Origin: Pseudomonas sp. RIT623
Lineage (GTDB): Bacteria; Pseudomonadota; Gammaproteobacteria; Pseudomonadales; Pseudomonadaceae
Assembly (NCBI RefSeq): GCF_004519305.1
Contig: NZ_SOZA01000018.1
Location: 35,524-99,523 of the forward strand
Direction of reading: 5' to 3'
Length of the DNA stretch: 64,000 bases
The stretch's first letter is position 1. Each line of letters opens with the position of its first letter. Below, one piece after another: positions 56,932 through 64,000 of the stretch. Below the pieces are notes generated by a model. It did not search any database. It worked only from the letters and a program-made list of their open reading frames with translations, and had not been told where the DNA came from. The translations under genes and the position numbers were made by a program.

Positions 56932-58512
56932 TCAAATCGCCCTGTCGGACCACTGCCCATTAACCAGGCGCCGCACGCCCAGTGGGTTACCGTCGCGCAA
57001 CGCCTCCGGCAGCAAAGCCTGCGGGTAGTTCTGGTAGCACACCGGCCGCAGGAAGCGATCGATCGCCAGCGTTCCCACCGAAGTGCCACGGGCATCCGAG
57101 GTCGCCGGGTAAGGCCCGCCATGGACCATGGCGTCGCATACCTCGACCCCGGTCGGGTAGCCATTGACCAGGATGCGCCCGACCTTCTCTTCGAGCAGCG
57201 GCACCAGCCAGGCAAAGGCCTCGAAGTCGTCCGGCTCGCCGATCAGCGTGGCGGTGAGCTGGCCGCGCAGGCCGAGCAGGGCGGCGCGCAACTGCACCTC
57301 GTCGGCGACCTCCACGGCCACCGTGGCCGGGCCGAACACCTCCTCCTGCAGCAGCGGGTCGGCCTCTGCCAGCAGGCGGGCATCGGCCTTGAACAGCTGG
57401 GCGCGGGCCTGATCGCCTTGCTGCGGCTGCCCCGCCAGATGCTGGATGCCGGCGTGGGCCTGCAGATGCTCCAGGCCGCCGACATAACTGCGCAGGCCGC
57501 CGGCATTGAGCAACGTCTGCCCGGCCTGCTGATCCAGGTGTCGGCCCAACTCGCCCAGCAGTTGGCTGAAACCTGGGGACTGCAAGCCGATCACCATCCC
57601 GGGATTGGTGCAGAACTGGCCGGCGCCCAGGCACACCGAGCCTGCCAGTTCGCGGGCGATGGCCTCGCCGCGCTTGGCCAGGGCGCCGGGCAGGACGATC
57701 ACCGGGTTGATGCTGGACATTTCGGCGAACACCGGAATTGGTTGCGGCCGCTCGGCGGCCATGCGGCACAGCGCGTCGCCGCCCTTCAGCGAGCCGGTGA
57801 AACCGACGGCCTGGATGGCCGGGTGCTTGACCAGCCATTCGCCGACACCACCGCCGAACACCATGTTGAACACGCCCTTGGGCATGCCGGTGCGGTCGGC
57901 GGCGCGCAGGATGGCGCTGGCCACCAGGTCGGCGGTGGCCATATGGCCGCTGTGGGCCTTGAACACTACCGGGCAGCCGGCGGCCAGGGCCGCGGCGGTG
58001 TCGCCACCGGCGGTGGAGAACGCCAGCGGGAAGTTACTGGCACCGAACACCGCCACCGGGCCGACCCCGATGCGCATCTGGCGGATGTCCACCCGTGGCA
58101 GCGGCTGACGCTCGGGCAGCGCCAGGTCGATGCGCGCACCGAGGTAGTCACCGCGACGCAGCACCTGGGCGAACAGGCGCATCTGGCCGCTGGTGCGGCC
58201 GCGCTCGCCCTGGATGCGCGCGGCGGGCAGGGCGGTTTCACGGCAGACGATGGCGACGAAGTTGTCGTCGAGTTCGTCCAGTTCGGCGGCGATGGCTTCG
58301 AGGAACTCGGCGCGGCGGGCCGGGGGCAGTTGGCGGAACGCGCTGAAGGCGTCGGCGCCGGCGCGGGCGGCGCGGTCGACTTCGCCCTCGGTGGCCTGGG
58401 CGAAGCTGTAGGGCAGGGCTTCGCCGCTGGTGGCGTCGAGGCTGTGCAGGCGTTGCGGGCCAAGGGCGCTGCGCTGGCCGGCGATGAAGTTGTGGCCGAG
58501 GATTTCGGGCAT
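56932..58512 (-). CDS. Alpha-ketoglutaric semialdehyde (2,5-dioxovalerate) dehydrogenase
   Basis: This 526-residue aldehyde dehydrogenase oxidises 2,5-dioxopentanoate to alpha-ketoglutarate, the last step of aldarate catabolism. General-base Glu264 is in PVFAEMSSINPV and nucleophile Cys301 is in GAGQFCTNPGM. NAD-binding and stem segments are VAVFGASNFPLAFSTAGGDT and GFTGSLKGG. ATG 58512 follows CAGGAGC. The sequence type (AGQFCTNPG) fits the KGSADH group. Confidence 0.92.
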   Translation of the reverse strand: MPEILGHNFIAGQRSALGPQRLHSLDATSGEALPYSFAQATEGEVDRAARAGADAFSAFRQLPPARRAEFLEAIAAELDELDDNFVAIVCRETALPAARIQGERGRTSGQMRLFAQVLRRGDYLGARIDLALPERQPLPRVDIRQMRIGVGPVAVFGASNFPLAFSTAGGDTAAALAAGCPVVFKAHSGHMATADLVASAILRAADRTGMPKGVFNMVFGGGVGEWLVKHPAIQAVGFTGSLKGGDALCRMAAERPQPIPVFAEMSSINPVIVLPGALAKRGEAIARELAGSVCLGAGQFCTNPGMVIGLQSPGFSQLLGELGRHLDQQAGQTLLNAGGLRSYVGGLEHLQAHAGIQHLAGQPQQGDQARAQLFKADARLLAEADPLLQEEVFGPATVAVEVADEVQLRAALLGLRGQLTATLIGEPDDFEAFAWLVPLLEEKVGRILVNGYPTGVEVCDAMVHGGPYPATSDARGTSVGTLAIDRFLRPVCYQNYPQALLPEALRDGNPLGVRRLVNGQWSDRAI

Positions 58513-58570
58513 GGAATGCTCCTGTAGATGAATGGCTGGGTTCAGGGCCTGGGCGAGTGCTACGCACTCG

Positions 58571-58595
58571 TTTCGCCGGCAAGCCGGCTCCCACA
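58571..58595. repeat. REP unit between two catabolic genes
   Basis: TTTCGCCGGCAAGCCGGCTC followed by CCACA is a short REP palindrome, here in an intergenic gap inside a same-strand gene set. It could cause differential mRNA stability across the block. Confidence 0.65.
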
Positions 58596-58633
58596 GGGGG
58601 CGTGTTGTCGGCGAAGGGCCCAGGCACGCTTCG

Positions 58634-60187
58634 TCAGGTGATGGGGGCCGGATTGAACAGGGTGATGTCGTTGTGCAGCCCGTGCTGTTCGGCCCAGGTC
58701 TGCCTGCGGCCGCTGGCCACGTCCAGGTAGTAATGGAACAGCTCCCAGCCCAGCTCCTCGATGCTCGCCCGGCCGCTGGCGATGCGCCCGGCGTCGATGT
58801 CGATGAGGTCCGGCCAGCGCTGGGCCAGCTCGCTGCGGGTGCACACCTTGACCACCGGCGCCATGGCCAGGCCATAGGGCGTGCCGCGACCAGTGGTGAA
58901 CACATGCAGGTTCATCCCGGCCGCCAGCTGCAAGGTGCCGCAGACGAAGTCGCTGGCCGGGGTGGCGCAGAAGATCAGGCCCTTGCGCGTTACCCGCTCG
59001 CCGGGCCCGAGCACGCCCTGGATCGCGCCGCTGCCGGACTTGACGATCGAGCCCAGGGCTTTTTCGACGATGTTGGACAAACCGCCTTTCTTGTTGCCCG
59101 GCGTGGTGTTGGCGCTGCGATCGGCGGCGCCCTGCTGCAGGTAGCGGTCGTACCAGTCCATTTCGCGCACCAATGCTTCGGCGACCTCCGGCGTTTCGGC
59201 CCGGGAGGTGAGCATGTAGATGGCGTCGCGCACCTCGGTAACTTCCGAGAACAGCACCGTCGCGCCCGCGCGCACCAACAGGTCGGCGGCATAGCCCAGC
59301 GCCGGGTTGGCGGTGATGCCGGAGAAGGCGTCGCTGCCGCCGCACTGCATGCCGAGGATCAGTTCGCTGGCCGGCACGCTCTCGCGGCGGCGCTGGTCGA
59401 GCTTTTTCAGGCGGGTCTCGGCCAGGGCCATGATCTGCTCGATCATCTCGCCGAAGCCCAGCGTCGCATCCTGCAGGCGGTACAGCCACGGCTCGCTGAG
59501 GTCCACGGACGGATCGCCGTCGTGCATCACCTGGCCGGCCTGGAGCTTTTCGCAGCCCAGGCTGATGACCAGCGCCTCGCCGCCTAGGTTGGGGTTGCGC
59601 GCCAGGTTGCGCACGGTGCGGATCGGGATGTAGGCGTCGCGGGCGTTGATCGCCACGCCGCAGCCGTAGCTGTGGGTGAGGGCGACCACATCGTCGACAT
59701 TGGGGTAGCGGGGCAGCAATTCGGCGCGTATACGCTTGACCGCGTGGTCGAGCACGCCGGTCACGCACTGCACGGTGGTGGTGATGCCGAGGATGTTGCG
59801 GGTGCCGACGCTGCCGTCGGCGTTGCGGTAGCCCTCGAAGCTGAAGCCGTCGAGTGGCGGCAGGGCGGCGGGCACGGCGTCGCAGCGTGGCAGGCTGGCA
59901 AGCTCGGGCGCGGCCGGCATCGCCAGTTGATCTTCCTTGACCCAACTGCCCTGGCGCAGGTCTGCCAGGGCATGGCCGATGACCTGGCCATAGCGGCGCA
60001 CCGCCTCGCCCTTGCGGATGTCCACGGTGGCGACCTTGTGGCTCTGCGGCACGCCCTCGACCAGGGTCAGGCCATCGGCAAAGCGCGCGCCTTCGCCCAG
60101 GCCGCCGTCGTTGACCACCACCACGACGTTGTCGTCGGGGTGCAGGCGCACGTAGCGGGGCGACTCGGAATGTTCGATCAACTGCAT
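58634..60187 (-). CDS. garD: Galactarate dehydratase (GarD/UxaA family)
   Basis: The 517-residue enzyme dehydrates galactarate (or a related aldarate) to 5-dehydro-4-deoxyglucarate, using iron. An N-terminal SAF-like domain ([36 protein letters not shown]) precedes the large catalytic domain ([72 protein letters not shown]). Substrate preference between galactarate and altronate-type acids is inferred from its neighbours. Confidence 0.87.
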   Translation of the reverse strand: MQLIEHSESPRYVRLHPDDNVVVVVNDGGLGEGARFADGLTLVEGVPQSHKVATVDIRKGEAVRRYGQVIGHALADLRQGSWVKEDQLAMPAAPELASLPRCDAVPAALPPLDGFSFEGYRNADGSVGTRNILGITTTVQCVTGVLDHAVKRIRAELLPRYPNVDDVVALTHSYGCGVAINARDAYIPIRTVRNLARNPNLGGEALVISLGCEKLQAGQVMHDGDPSVDLSEPWLYRLQDATLGFGEMIEQIMALAETRLKKLDQRRRESVPASELILGMQCGGSDAFSGITANPALGYAADLLVRAGATVLFSEVTEVRDAIYMLTSRAETPEVAEALVREMDWYDRYLQQGAADRSANTTPGNKKGGLSNIVEKALGSIVKSGSGAIQGVLGPGERVTRKGLIFCATPASDFVCGTLQLAAGMNLHVFTTGRGTPYGLAMAPVVKVCTRSELAQRWPDLIDIDAGRIASGRASIEELGWELFHYYLDVASGRRQTWAEQHGLHNDITLFNPAPIT

Positions 60188-60260
60188 GGTCAGGCCCTTC
60201 TTGTCTTGTCTCTCAGGCGTGGTGCTGTCGCCGGCGCCGTTGGGCGCCGACGTGTCCGGC

Positions 60261-61610
60261 TTACTGGCGGGCCAGTTCGGCGTCGGGCGCAGGTTCGCGC
60301 TTGGGCGGCTCCTTGAGCTCGATGCGCTTGATCGGGCCGACGATCACCAGGTAGCTGAACACCGCCACCAGGGCGTTGGCGCCCACATATACCAGGGCCC
60401 ATTTGAACGAACCGGTGGCGCTGATGATGTAGCCGATGACGATCGGCGTGGTGATCGAGGCGATGTTGCCGAAGGTGTTGAACAGCCCGCCCGAGAGGCC
60501 GGCGATCTGCTTGGGCGAGGTGTCGGCGACCACCGCCCAGCCCAGGGCGCCGATGCCCTTGCCGAAGAACGCCAGGGTCATGAAGCCGACCACCATCCAC
60601 TCGGCCTCGACGTAGTTGCAGAACACCATGGTGGTCGACAGCAGCAGGCCGCAGACGATTGGCAGCTTGCGCGCGAAGGTCAACGAGTTGCCGCGACGCA
60701 GCAGCCAGTCCGACAGCACCCCGCCGAGCACCCCGCCGATGAAGCCGCATACCGCCGGCAGTGAGGCGATGAAGCCGGCCTTGAGGATGGTCATGCCGCG
60801 CTCCTGCACCAGGTACACCGGGAACCAGGTGAGGAAGAAGTAGGTGATGGCATTGATGCAGTACTGGCCGAGGTAGACGCCCAGCAGCATGCGGCTGGTC
60901 AGCAGCTGCTTGATGTAGTCCCATTTCGGGCCGTCGCCGCCGCGTTTCTGGTCCATGTCCACCAGGCCGCCGTTCTGCTCGATATGCTCGAGTTCGGCCT
61001 GGCCTATGCGTGGGTGCTGGCGCGGGTTGTAGATGGTCTTCAGCCACACCGCCGAGAACACGATACCCAGTACGCCCATGACCACGAACACATGTTCCCA
61101 GCCGAAGGTGAAGACGATCCAGCCCATGATCGGGGCGAACAGCGCGGTGGCGAAGTACTGTGCCGAGTTGAAGATCGCCGAGGCGGTGCCGCGCTCCTGG
61201 GTGGGGAACCAGGCCGCGACGATCCGCGCGTTGCCGGGAAACGACGGCGCTTCGGCGAAGCCTACCAGGAAGCGCAGGGTGAACAGCGTGACCACCGCCC
61301 AGGCCACCGGCAGCCCGCCGACGAAGCCCTGCAGCAGGGTGAACAGCGACCAGGTGAAGATGCTGAAGGCATAGACATTCTTCGAGCCGAAGCGGTCGAG
61401 CAGCCAGCCGCCGGGGATCTGCCCGGCCACGTAGGCCCAGCCGAAGGCGGAGAAGATGTAGCCGAGGGTGACCGCGTCGATGCCCAGGTCTTTCTGCAGG
61501 CTGGAACCGGCGATGGCGATGGTGGCGCGGTCGGCGTAGTTGATGGTGGTCACCAGGAACAGCATCAACAGGATCAGGTAGCGTACATGCGTCTTTTGCG
61601 TCGCTTGCAT
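60261..61610 (-). CDS. MFS aldarate (glucarate/galactarate) transporter
   Basis: The 449-residue permease has 12 helices and belongs to the ACS family (GudP/GarP-like): [83 protein letters not shown] 61610 with GGGAG upstream is preferred; the upstream extension is five codons. It imports the substrate of the adjacent dehydratase. Confidence 0.9.
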   Translation of the reverse strand: MQATQKTHVRYLILLMLFLVTTINYADRATIAIAGSSLQKDLGIDAVTLGYIFSAFGWAYVAGQIPGGWLLDRFGSKNVYAFSIFTWSLFTLLQGFVGGLPVAWAVVTLFTLRFLVGFAEAPSFPGNARIVAAWFPTQERGTASAIFNSAQYFATALFAPIMGWIVFTFGWEHVFVVMGVLGIVFSAVWLKTIYNPRQHPRIGQAELEHIEQNGGLVDMDQKRGGDGPKWDYIKQLLTSRMLLGVYLGQYCINAITYFFLTWFPVYLVQERGMTILKAGFIASLPAVCGFIGGVLGGVLSDWLLRRGNSLTFARKLPIVCGLLLSTTMVFCNYVEAEWMVVGFMTLAFFGKGIGALGWAVVADTSPKQIAGLSGGLFNTFGNIASITTPIVIGYIISATGSFKWALVYVGANALVAVFSYLVIVGPIKRIELKEPPKREPAPDAELARQ

Positions 61611-61712
61611 GCTGGTTACTCCCACTCGTTATTTTTATACGGGGATTGGTTGTAGGCCGGAGCGGGGCGTCCCTGCTCCGGCGGCGGCTTTGGCAGGCCG
61701 CGGGGTGCTCGC

Positions 61713-62624
61713 TTATTGCGGGCCCATCTTGTCCATCAGCGCGGCGAGCATCTCGTACTCCTGCGCGGTGAGGTCGGTCAGCGGCGTGCGCACGGGGCCC
61801 GCGTCATGACCGGCGAGCTTCGCCCCGGCCTTGACGATGCTCACGGCGTAACCGGCCTTGCGGTTGCGGATGTCCAGGTACGGCAGGAAGAAATCGTCGA
61901 TCAGCTTGGCCACGGTGGCGTGATCGTCGCGGGCGATGGCGTGGTAGAAGTCCATCGCAGTCTTGGGCACGAAGTTGAACACCGCCGACGAATACACCGG
62001 CACTCCGAGCGCCTTGTACGCCGCAGCATACACCTCGGCGGTGGGCAGGCCACCCAGGTAGCTGAAACGATCGCCCAGGCGGCGACGAATCGACACCATC
62101 AGCTCGATGTCGCCCAGGCCGTCCTTGTAGCCGATCAGGTTCGGGCAGCGCTCGGCCAGGCGTTCCAGCAGGTCGGCGTTCAGTCGGCAGACGTTGCGGT
62201 TGTAGACCACCACGCCGATGTTCACCGCCTTGCACACCGCCTCGACATGGGCGGCGACGCCGTCCTGGCTGGCTTCGGTGAGGTAGTGGGGCAGCAGCAG
62301 CAGGCCCTTGGCGCCCAGGCGTTCGGCCTCCTTGGCGTATTCGATGGCCTGGCGGGTCGAGCCGCCGACGCCGGCGAGGATCGGTACCGAAGTGGCGCAG
62401 GTGTCGACGGCGGTCTTGATCACCTGGCTGTACTCGCTGGCGGCCAGGGAGAAGAACTCGCCGGTGCCACCGGCGGCGAACAGTGCGCTGGCGCCATACG
62501 GGGCGAGCCATTCCAGGCGTTTGACGTAGCCTGCGGGGTTGAAGTCGCCGGCCGCGTCGAAGTCGGTGACGGGGAACGACAGCAGGCCGTGGGAGAGGAT
62601 GGATTGCAATTCTTGTGGATTCAT
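61713..62624 (-). CDS. kdgD: 5-dehydro-4-deoxyglucarate dehydratase
   Basis: KdgD converts 5-dehydro-4-deoxyglucarate to 2,5-dioxopentanoate with loss of CO2 and water. The 303-residue DapA-family (beta/alpha)8 protein has the Schiff-base lysine Lys167 in [10 protein letters not shown], Tyr141 in GVVVYNRNV and [21 protein letters not shown] chose ATG 62624 ([10 protein letters not shown], the usual family start), with AGGAT upstream. An ATG four codons earlier is also in frame. The GntR-type site is 58 bases upstream. Confidence 0.93.
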   Translation of the reverse strand: MNPQELQSILSHGLLSFPVTDFDAAGDFNPAGYVKRLEWLAPYGASALFAAGGTGEFFSLAASEYSQVIKTAVDTCATSVPILAGVGGSTRQAIEYAKEAERLGAKGLLLLPHYLTEASQDGVAAHVEAVCKAVNIGVVVYNRNVCRLNADLLERLAERCPNLIGYKDGLGDIELMVSIRRRLGDRFSYLGGLPTAEVYAAAYKALGVPVYSSAVFNFVPKTAMDFYHAIARDDHATVAKLIDDFFLPYLDIRNRKAGYAVSIVKAGAKLAGHDAGPVRTPLTDLTAQEYEMLAALMDKMGPQ

Positions 62625-62681
62625 TGTTGTAGGCATCCTGTGGCGCTTGGAAGGAGGAGGTACCAAGGTGAGAGGTAAGTT

Positions 62682-62692
62682 ATCGTACAACT
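62682..62692. promoter_or_regulatory. Candidate GntR operator upstream of kdgD
   Basis: ATCGTACAACT within GTTATCGTACAAC; the outer GTT/AAC bases are symmetrical. The same 11-mer is found before the GntR gene at 56074. Confidence 0.55.
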
Positions 62693-62750
62693 AGTGACAT
62701 GACTAGTCCTCTGCAACAGGAAATTTGCGCTGGGGAAGTTTCACTGGTCC

Positions 62751-62872
62751 CTGTAGGAGCGGCCTTGTGTCGCGAAAGGGCGGCGCAGCAGCCCCAGAGG
62801 GTTTACGCCTGGACGCCAAGATCGCCGGGGCCGCTCTGCGGCCTTTTGGCGACACAAGGCCGCTCCTACAGG
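62751..62872. repeat. Inverted pair of REP palindromes in the gap between kdgD and the class C26 peptidase gene
   Basis: CTGTAGGAGCGGCCTTGTGT on the left faces CGACACAAGGCCGCTCCTAC on the right, 122 bases in all. It occupies part of the ~450-base gap 62625-63075, whose remainder holds the kdgD promoter and no credible gene. Confidence 0.85.
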
Positions 62873-63075
62873 AGGAGATACGCCCGGCGCGAATAGGGTG
62901 CGAGGCCGATCAATGTGGTTGTCGTATGTCTTATGAGGAAAAAGGATCGCGGAGACAGGCACAAGCCCGCCGCCCGCTTCCACGGGAGATGTTCTGGGAC
63001 CAGCAGAGGGTGACCGTGGTAAACGGGGGCGACCTTGCGCCGCCCCGCGATCAAAGCTAACGAAGCTTCAGAGGG

Positions 63076-63885
63076 TCAGGCGGCCTGGTTGCGCTTGACC
63101 TGGGACTTGCGGACCTGGACGCGGCAGGCGTCGCCGAAGGCCTGGAACATCTTGATCGAATCGGGGTTCTTCGCCGCCTGCCACTCCGGGTGCCACTGCA
63201 CCGCGAACAGGAAGGGCGAGATGCTCGGGGCGTGGATCGCCTCGACCAGGCCATCCTCGGCATGGGCGATCGGCTCGATGCCCGCGCCCAGGTTGCGCAG
63301 GCCCTGGCCGTGCAGCGAGTTGACGCGAATTTCGTCGCTGCCGAGGGTGTCGCGCAGCCAGCTTCCCGGCTTGATCTTCACGCCGTGCACCTGGGCGTAC
63401 TGGACCTCGACCGGATCTTCCGGGTTTTCCCGGTGGTCGTTGAAGCCTGGCTCGGCGTAGACCTTCTGGTAGATGTCGCCACCGAGGGCCACGTTGATTT
63501 CCTGCATGCCGCGGCAGATGCCGAAGATCGGCAGGCCACGCTTGATCGCCGCCTTGACCAGCGGGATGTCGAACAGGTCGCGGTTCTGGTCCTGGCCTTT
63601 GCCGGGCGTCTGGTTGTCCTGGCCGTAGAGGGCCGGGTCGATGTTGCTGCCGGCACCGGTCAGGTACACGCCGTCGGCCATGTCCAGGTAGGTCTCGAGG
63701 TCTTCGACGCCGCAGCAGGTGGGCACCAGGACCGGGACACAACCGGAGAACTCGACCAGCGGGGAGATGTATTTGTGGGTCATGACCTGATAGTCATGGC
63801 CTTTGCGCTCTTGGCTGCCCATGGTCATTAGGACGACGGGTTTGCGCAGGGAAGGTTGCTTGTTGCCAATGTTGCTGTTGGACAT
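63076..63885 (-). CDS. Class I glutamine amidotransferase-like peptidase C26 (gamma-glutamyl-GABA hydrolase family)
   Basis: This 269-residue protein has the catalytic triad Cys124 in FGICRGMQEINVALGG and His232/Glu234 in AVQWHPEWQ, plus the binding loop LTGAGSNIDPALYG. PuuD-like enzymes hydrolyse gamma-glutamyl-GABA in putrescine use; D-amino-acid-related roles are also possible. The gene order next to kdgD matches my memory of P. putida. The substrate is inferred from family only. Confidence 0.85.
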   Translation of the reverse strand: MSNSNIGNKQPSLRKPVVLMTMGSQERKGHDYQVMTHKYISPLVEFSGCVPVLVPTCCGVEDLETYLDMADGVYLTGAGSNIDPALYGQDNQTPGKGQDQNRDLFDIPLVKAAIKRGLPIFGICRGMQEINVALGGDIYQKVYAEPGFNDHRENPEDPVEVQYAQVHGVKIKPGSWLRDTLGSDEIRVNSLHGQGLRNLGAGIEPIAHAEDGLVEAIHAPSISPFLFAVQWHPEWQAAKNPDSIKMFQAFGDACRVQVRKSQVKRNQAA

Positions 63886-64000
63886 ATGTCACCTTGGGAC
63901 AGGTCATGCCTGTCGTTGTTGTGCAGGCGCACGGCCGGGGCCTTGAGTGCTGCCTGAAGCCCCGAGCACTGCCGGCTCGCCATGCAGGCGATGTCGGTCG

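Overview
The window is a contiguous, GC-rich bacterial chromosome segment that looks like the Pseudomonas putida group. This rests on gene content and order recognised from memory: lpxH-ppiB-glnS-cysS, a complete urease operon, ptxS/kguEKTD followed by a three-subunit gluconate 2-dehydrogenase, and a glucarate/galactarate block (GntR, KGSA dehydrogenase, GarD-like dehydratase, MFS, KdgD). Copies of the P. putida-type REP palindrome (core GTAGGAGCGGCCTTGTG) also support it. No rRNA, tRNA, CRISPR array, prophage or intact insertion sequence was seen.

Layout. 1-4.4 kb: the C-terminal part of tamB, a Mor-family regulator, a small membrane protein and a short Fur-like regulator. 4.6-11.6 kb: a PvdQ/QuiP-type acylase, lpxH-ppiB (overlapping, minus strand), then glnS-cysS. 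11.8-15 kb: an OmpR-type two-component pair and ilvE, separated by a perfect hairpin. 15.1-15.8 kb: two overlapping small genes of unknown function that look accessory. 16-17.9 kb: a small-protein operon (unknown, VOC, HD phosphohydrolase) and an XRE regulator. 18.2-23.8 kb: ureDABCE-ureJ-ureFG. 23.9-24.8 kb: two small secreted peptide genes sharing a C-terminal VGHCQP motif. 25-28.7 kb: LysR, AlkA, DUF1652, Yip1 and small proteins. 28.9-32.6 kb: an STN/TonB-C protein, ECF sigma factor and FecR, convergent with lone type II secretion genes (gspJ, gspH, gspC-like). 32.6-41.2 kb: GNAT, LysE, hydrolase, EmrAB-like pump, START protein, ureidoglycine aminohydrolase, secreted beta-propeller and a methyltransferase. 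41.16-43.4 kb: a MITE-like repeat, an orphan P-loop ATPase and apparent gene debris. 43.5-53 kb: 2-ketogluconate and gluconate oxidation genes. 53.2-56 kb: a secreted small protein, a DUF998 gene broken by an amber codon, and a divergent TSUP/AraC pair. 56.1-63.9 kb: the glucarate/galactarate block and a class C26 peptidase.

How the genes work together. Periplasmic gluconate dehydrogenase makes 2-ketogluconate. KguT imports it, KguK phosphorylates it, and KguD reduces it to 6-phosphogluconate. PtxS represses these genes through TGAAACCGGTTTCA-type operators visible before kguE and ptxS. The aldarate block takes galactarate/glucarate to alpha-ketoglutarate through GarD-like dehydratase, KdgD and KGSA dehydrogenase. 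The sequence ATCGTACAACT lies upstream of both the GntR gene and kdgD and is a likely shared operator. Urease plus a lone ureidoglycine aminohydrolase point to nitrogen scavenging.

The most novel items are the paired VGHCQP secreted peptides (one only 48 codons), the 88-bp MITE-like element with TA flanks, the reduced type II secretion set beside an STN-sigma-FecR unit, the ATGA-overlapping small gene pair at 15.1-15.8 kb, and the orphan ATPase.
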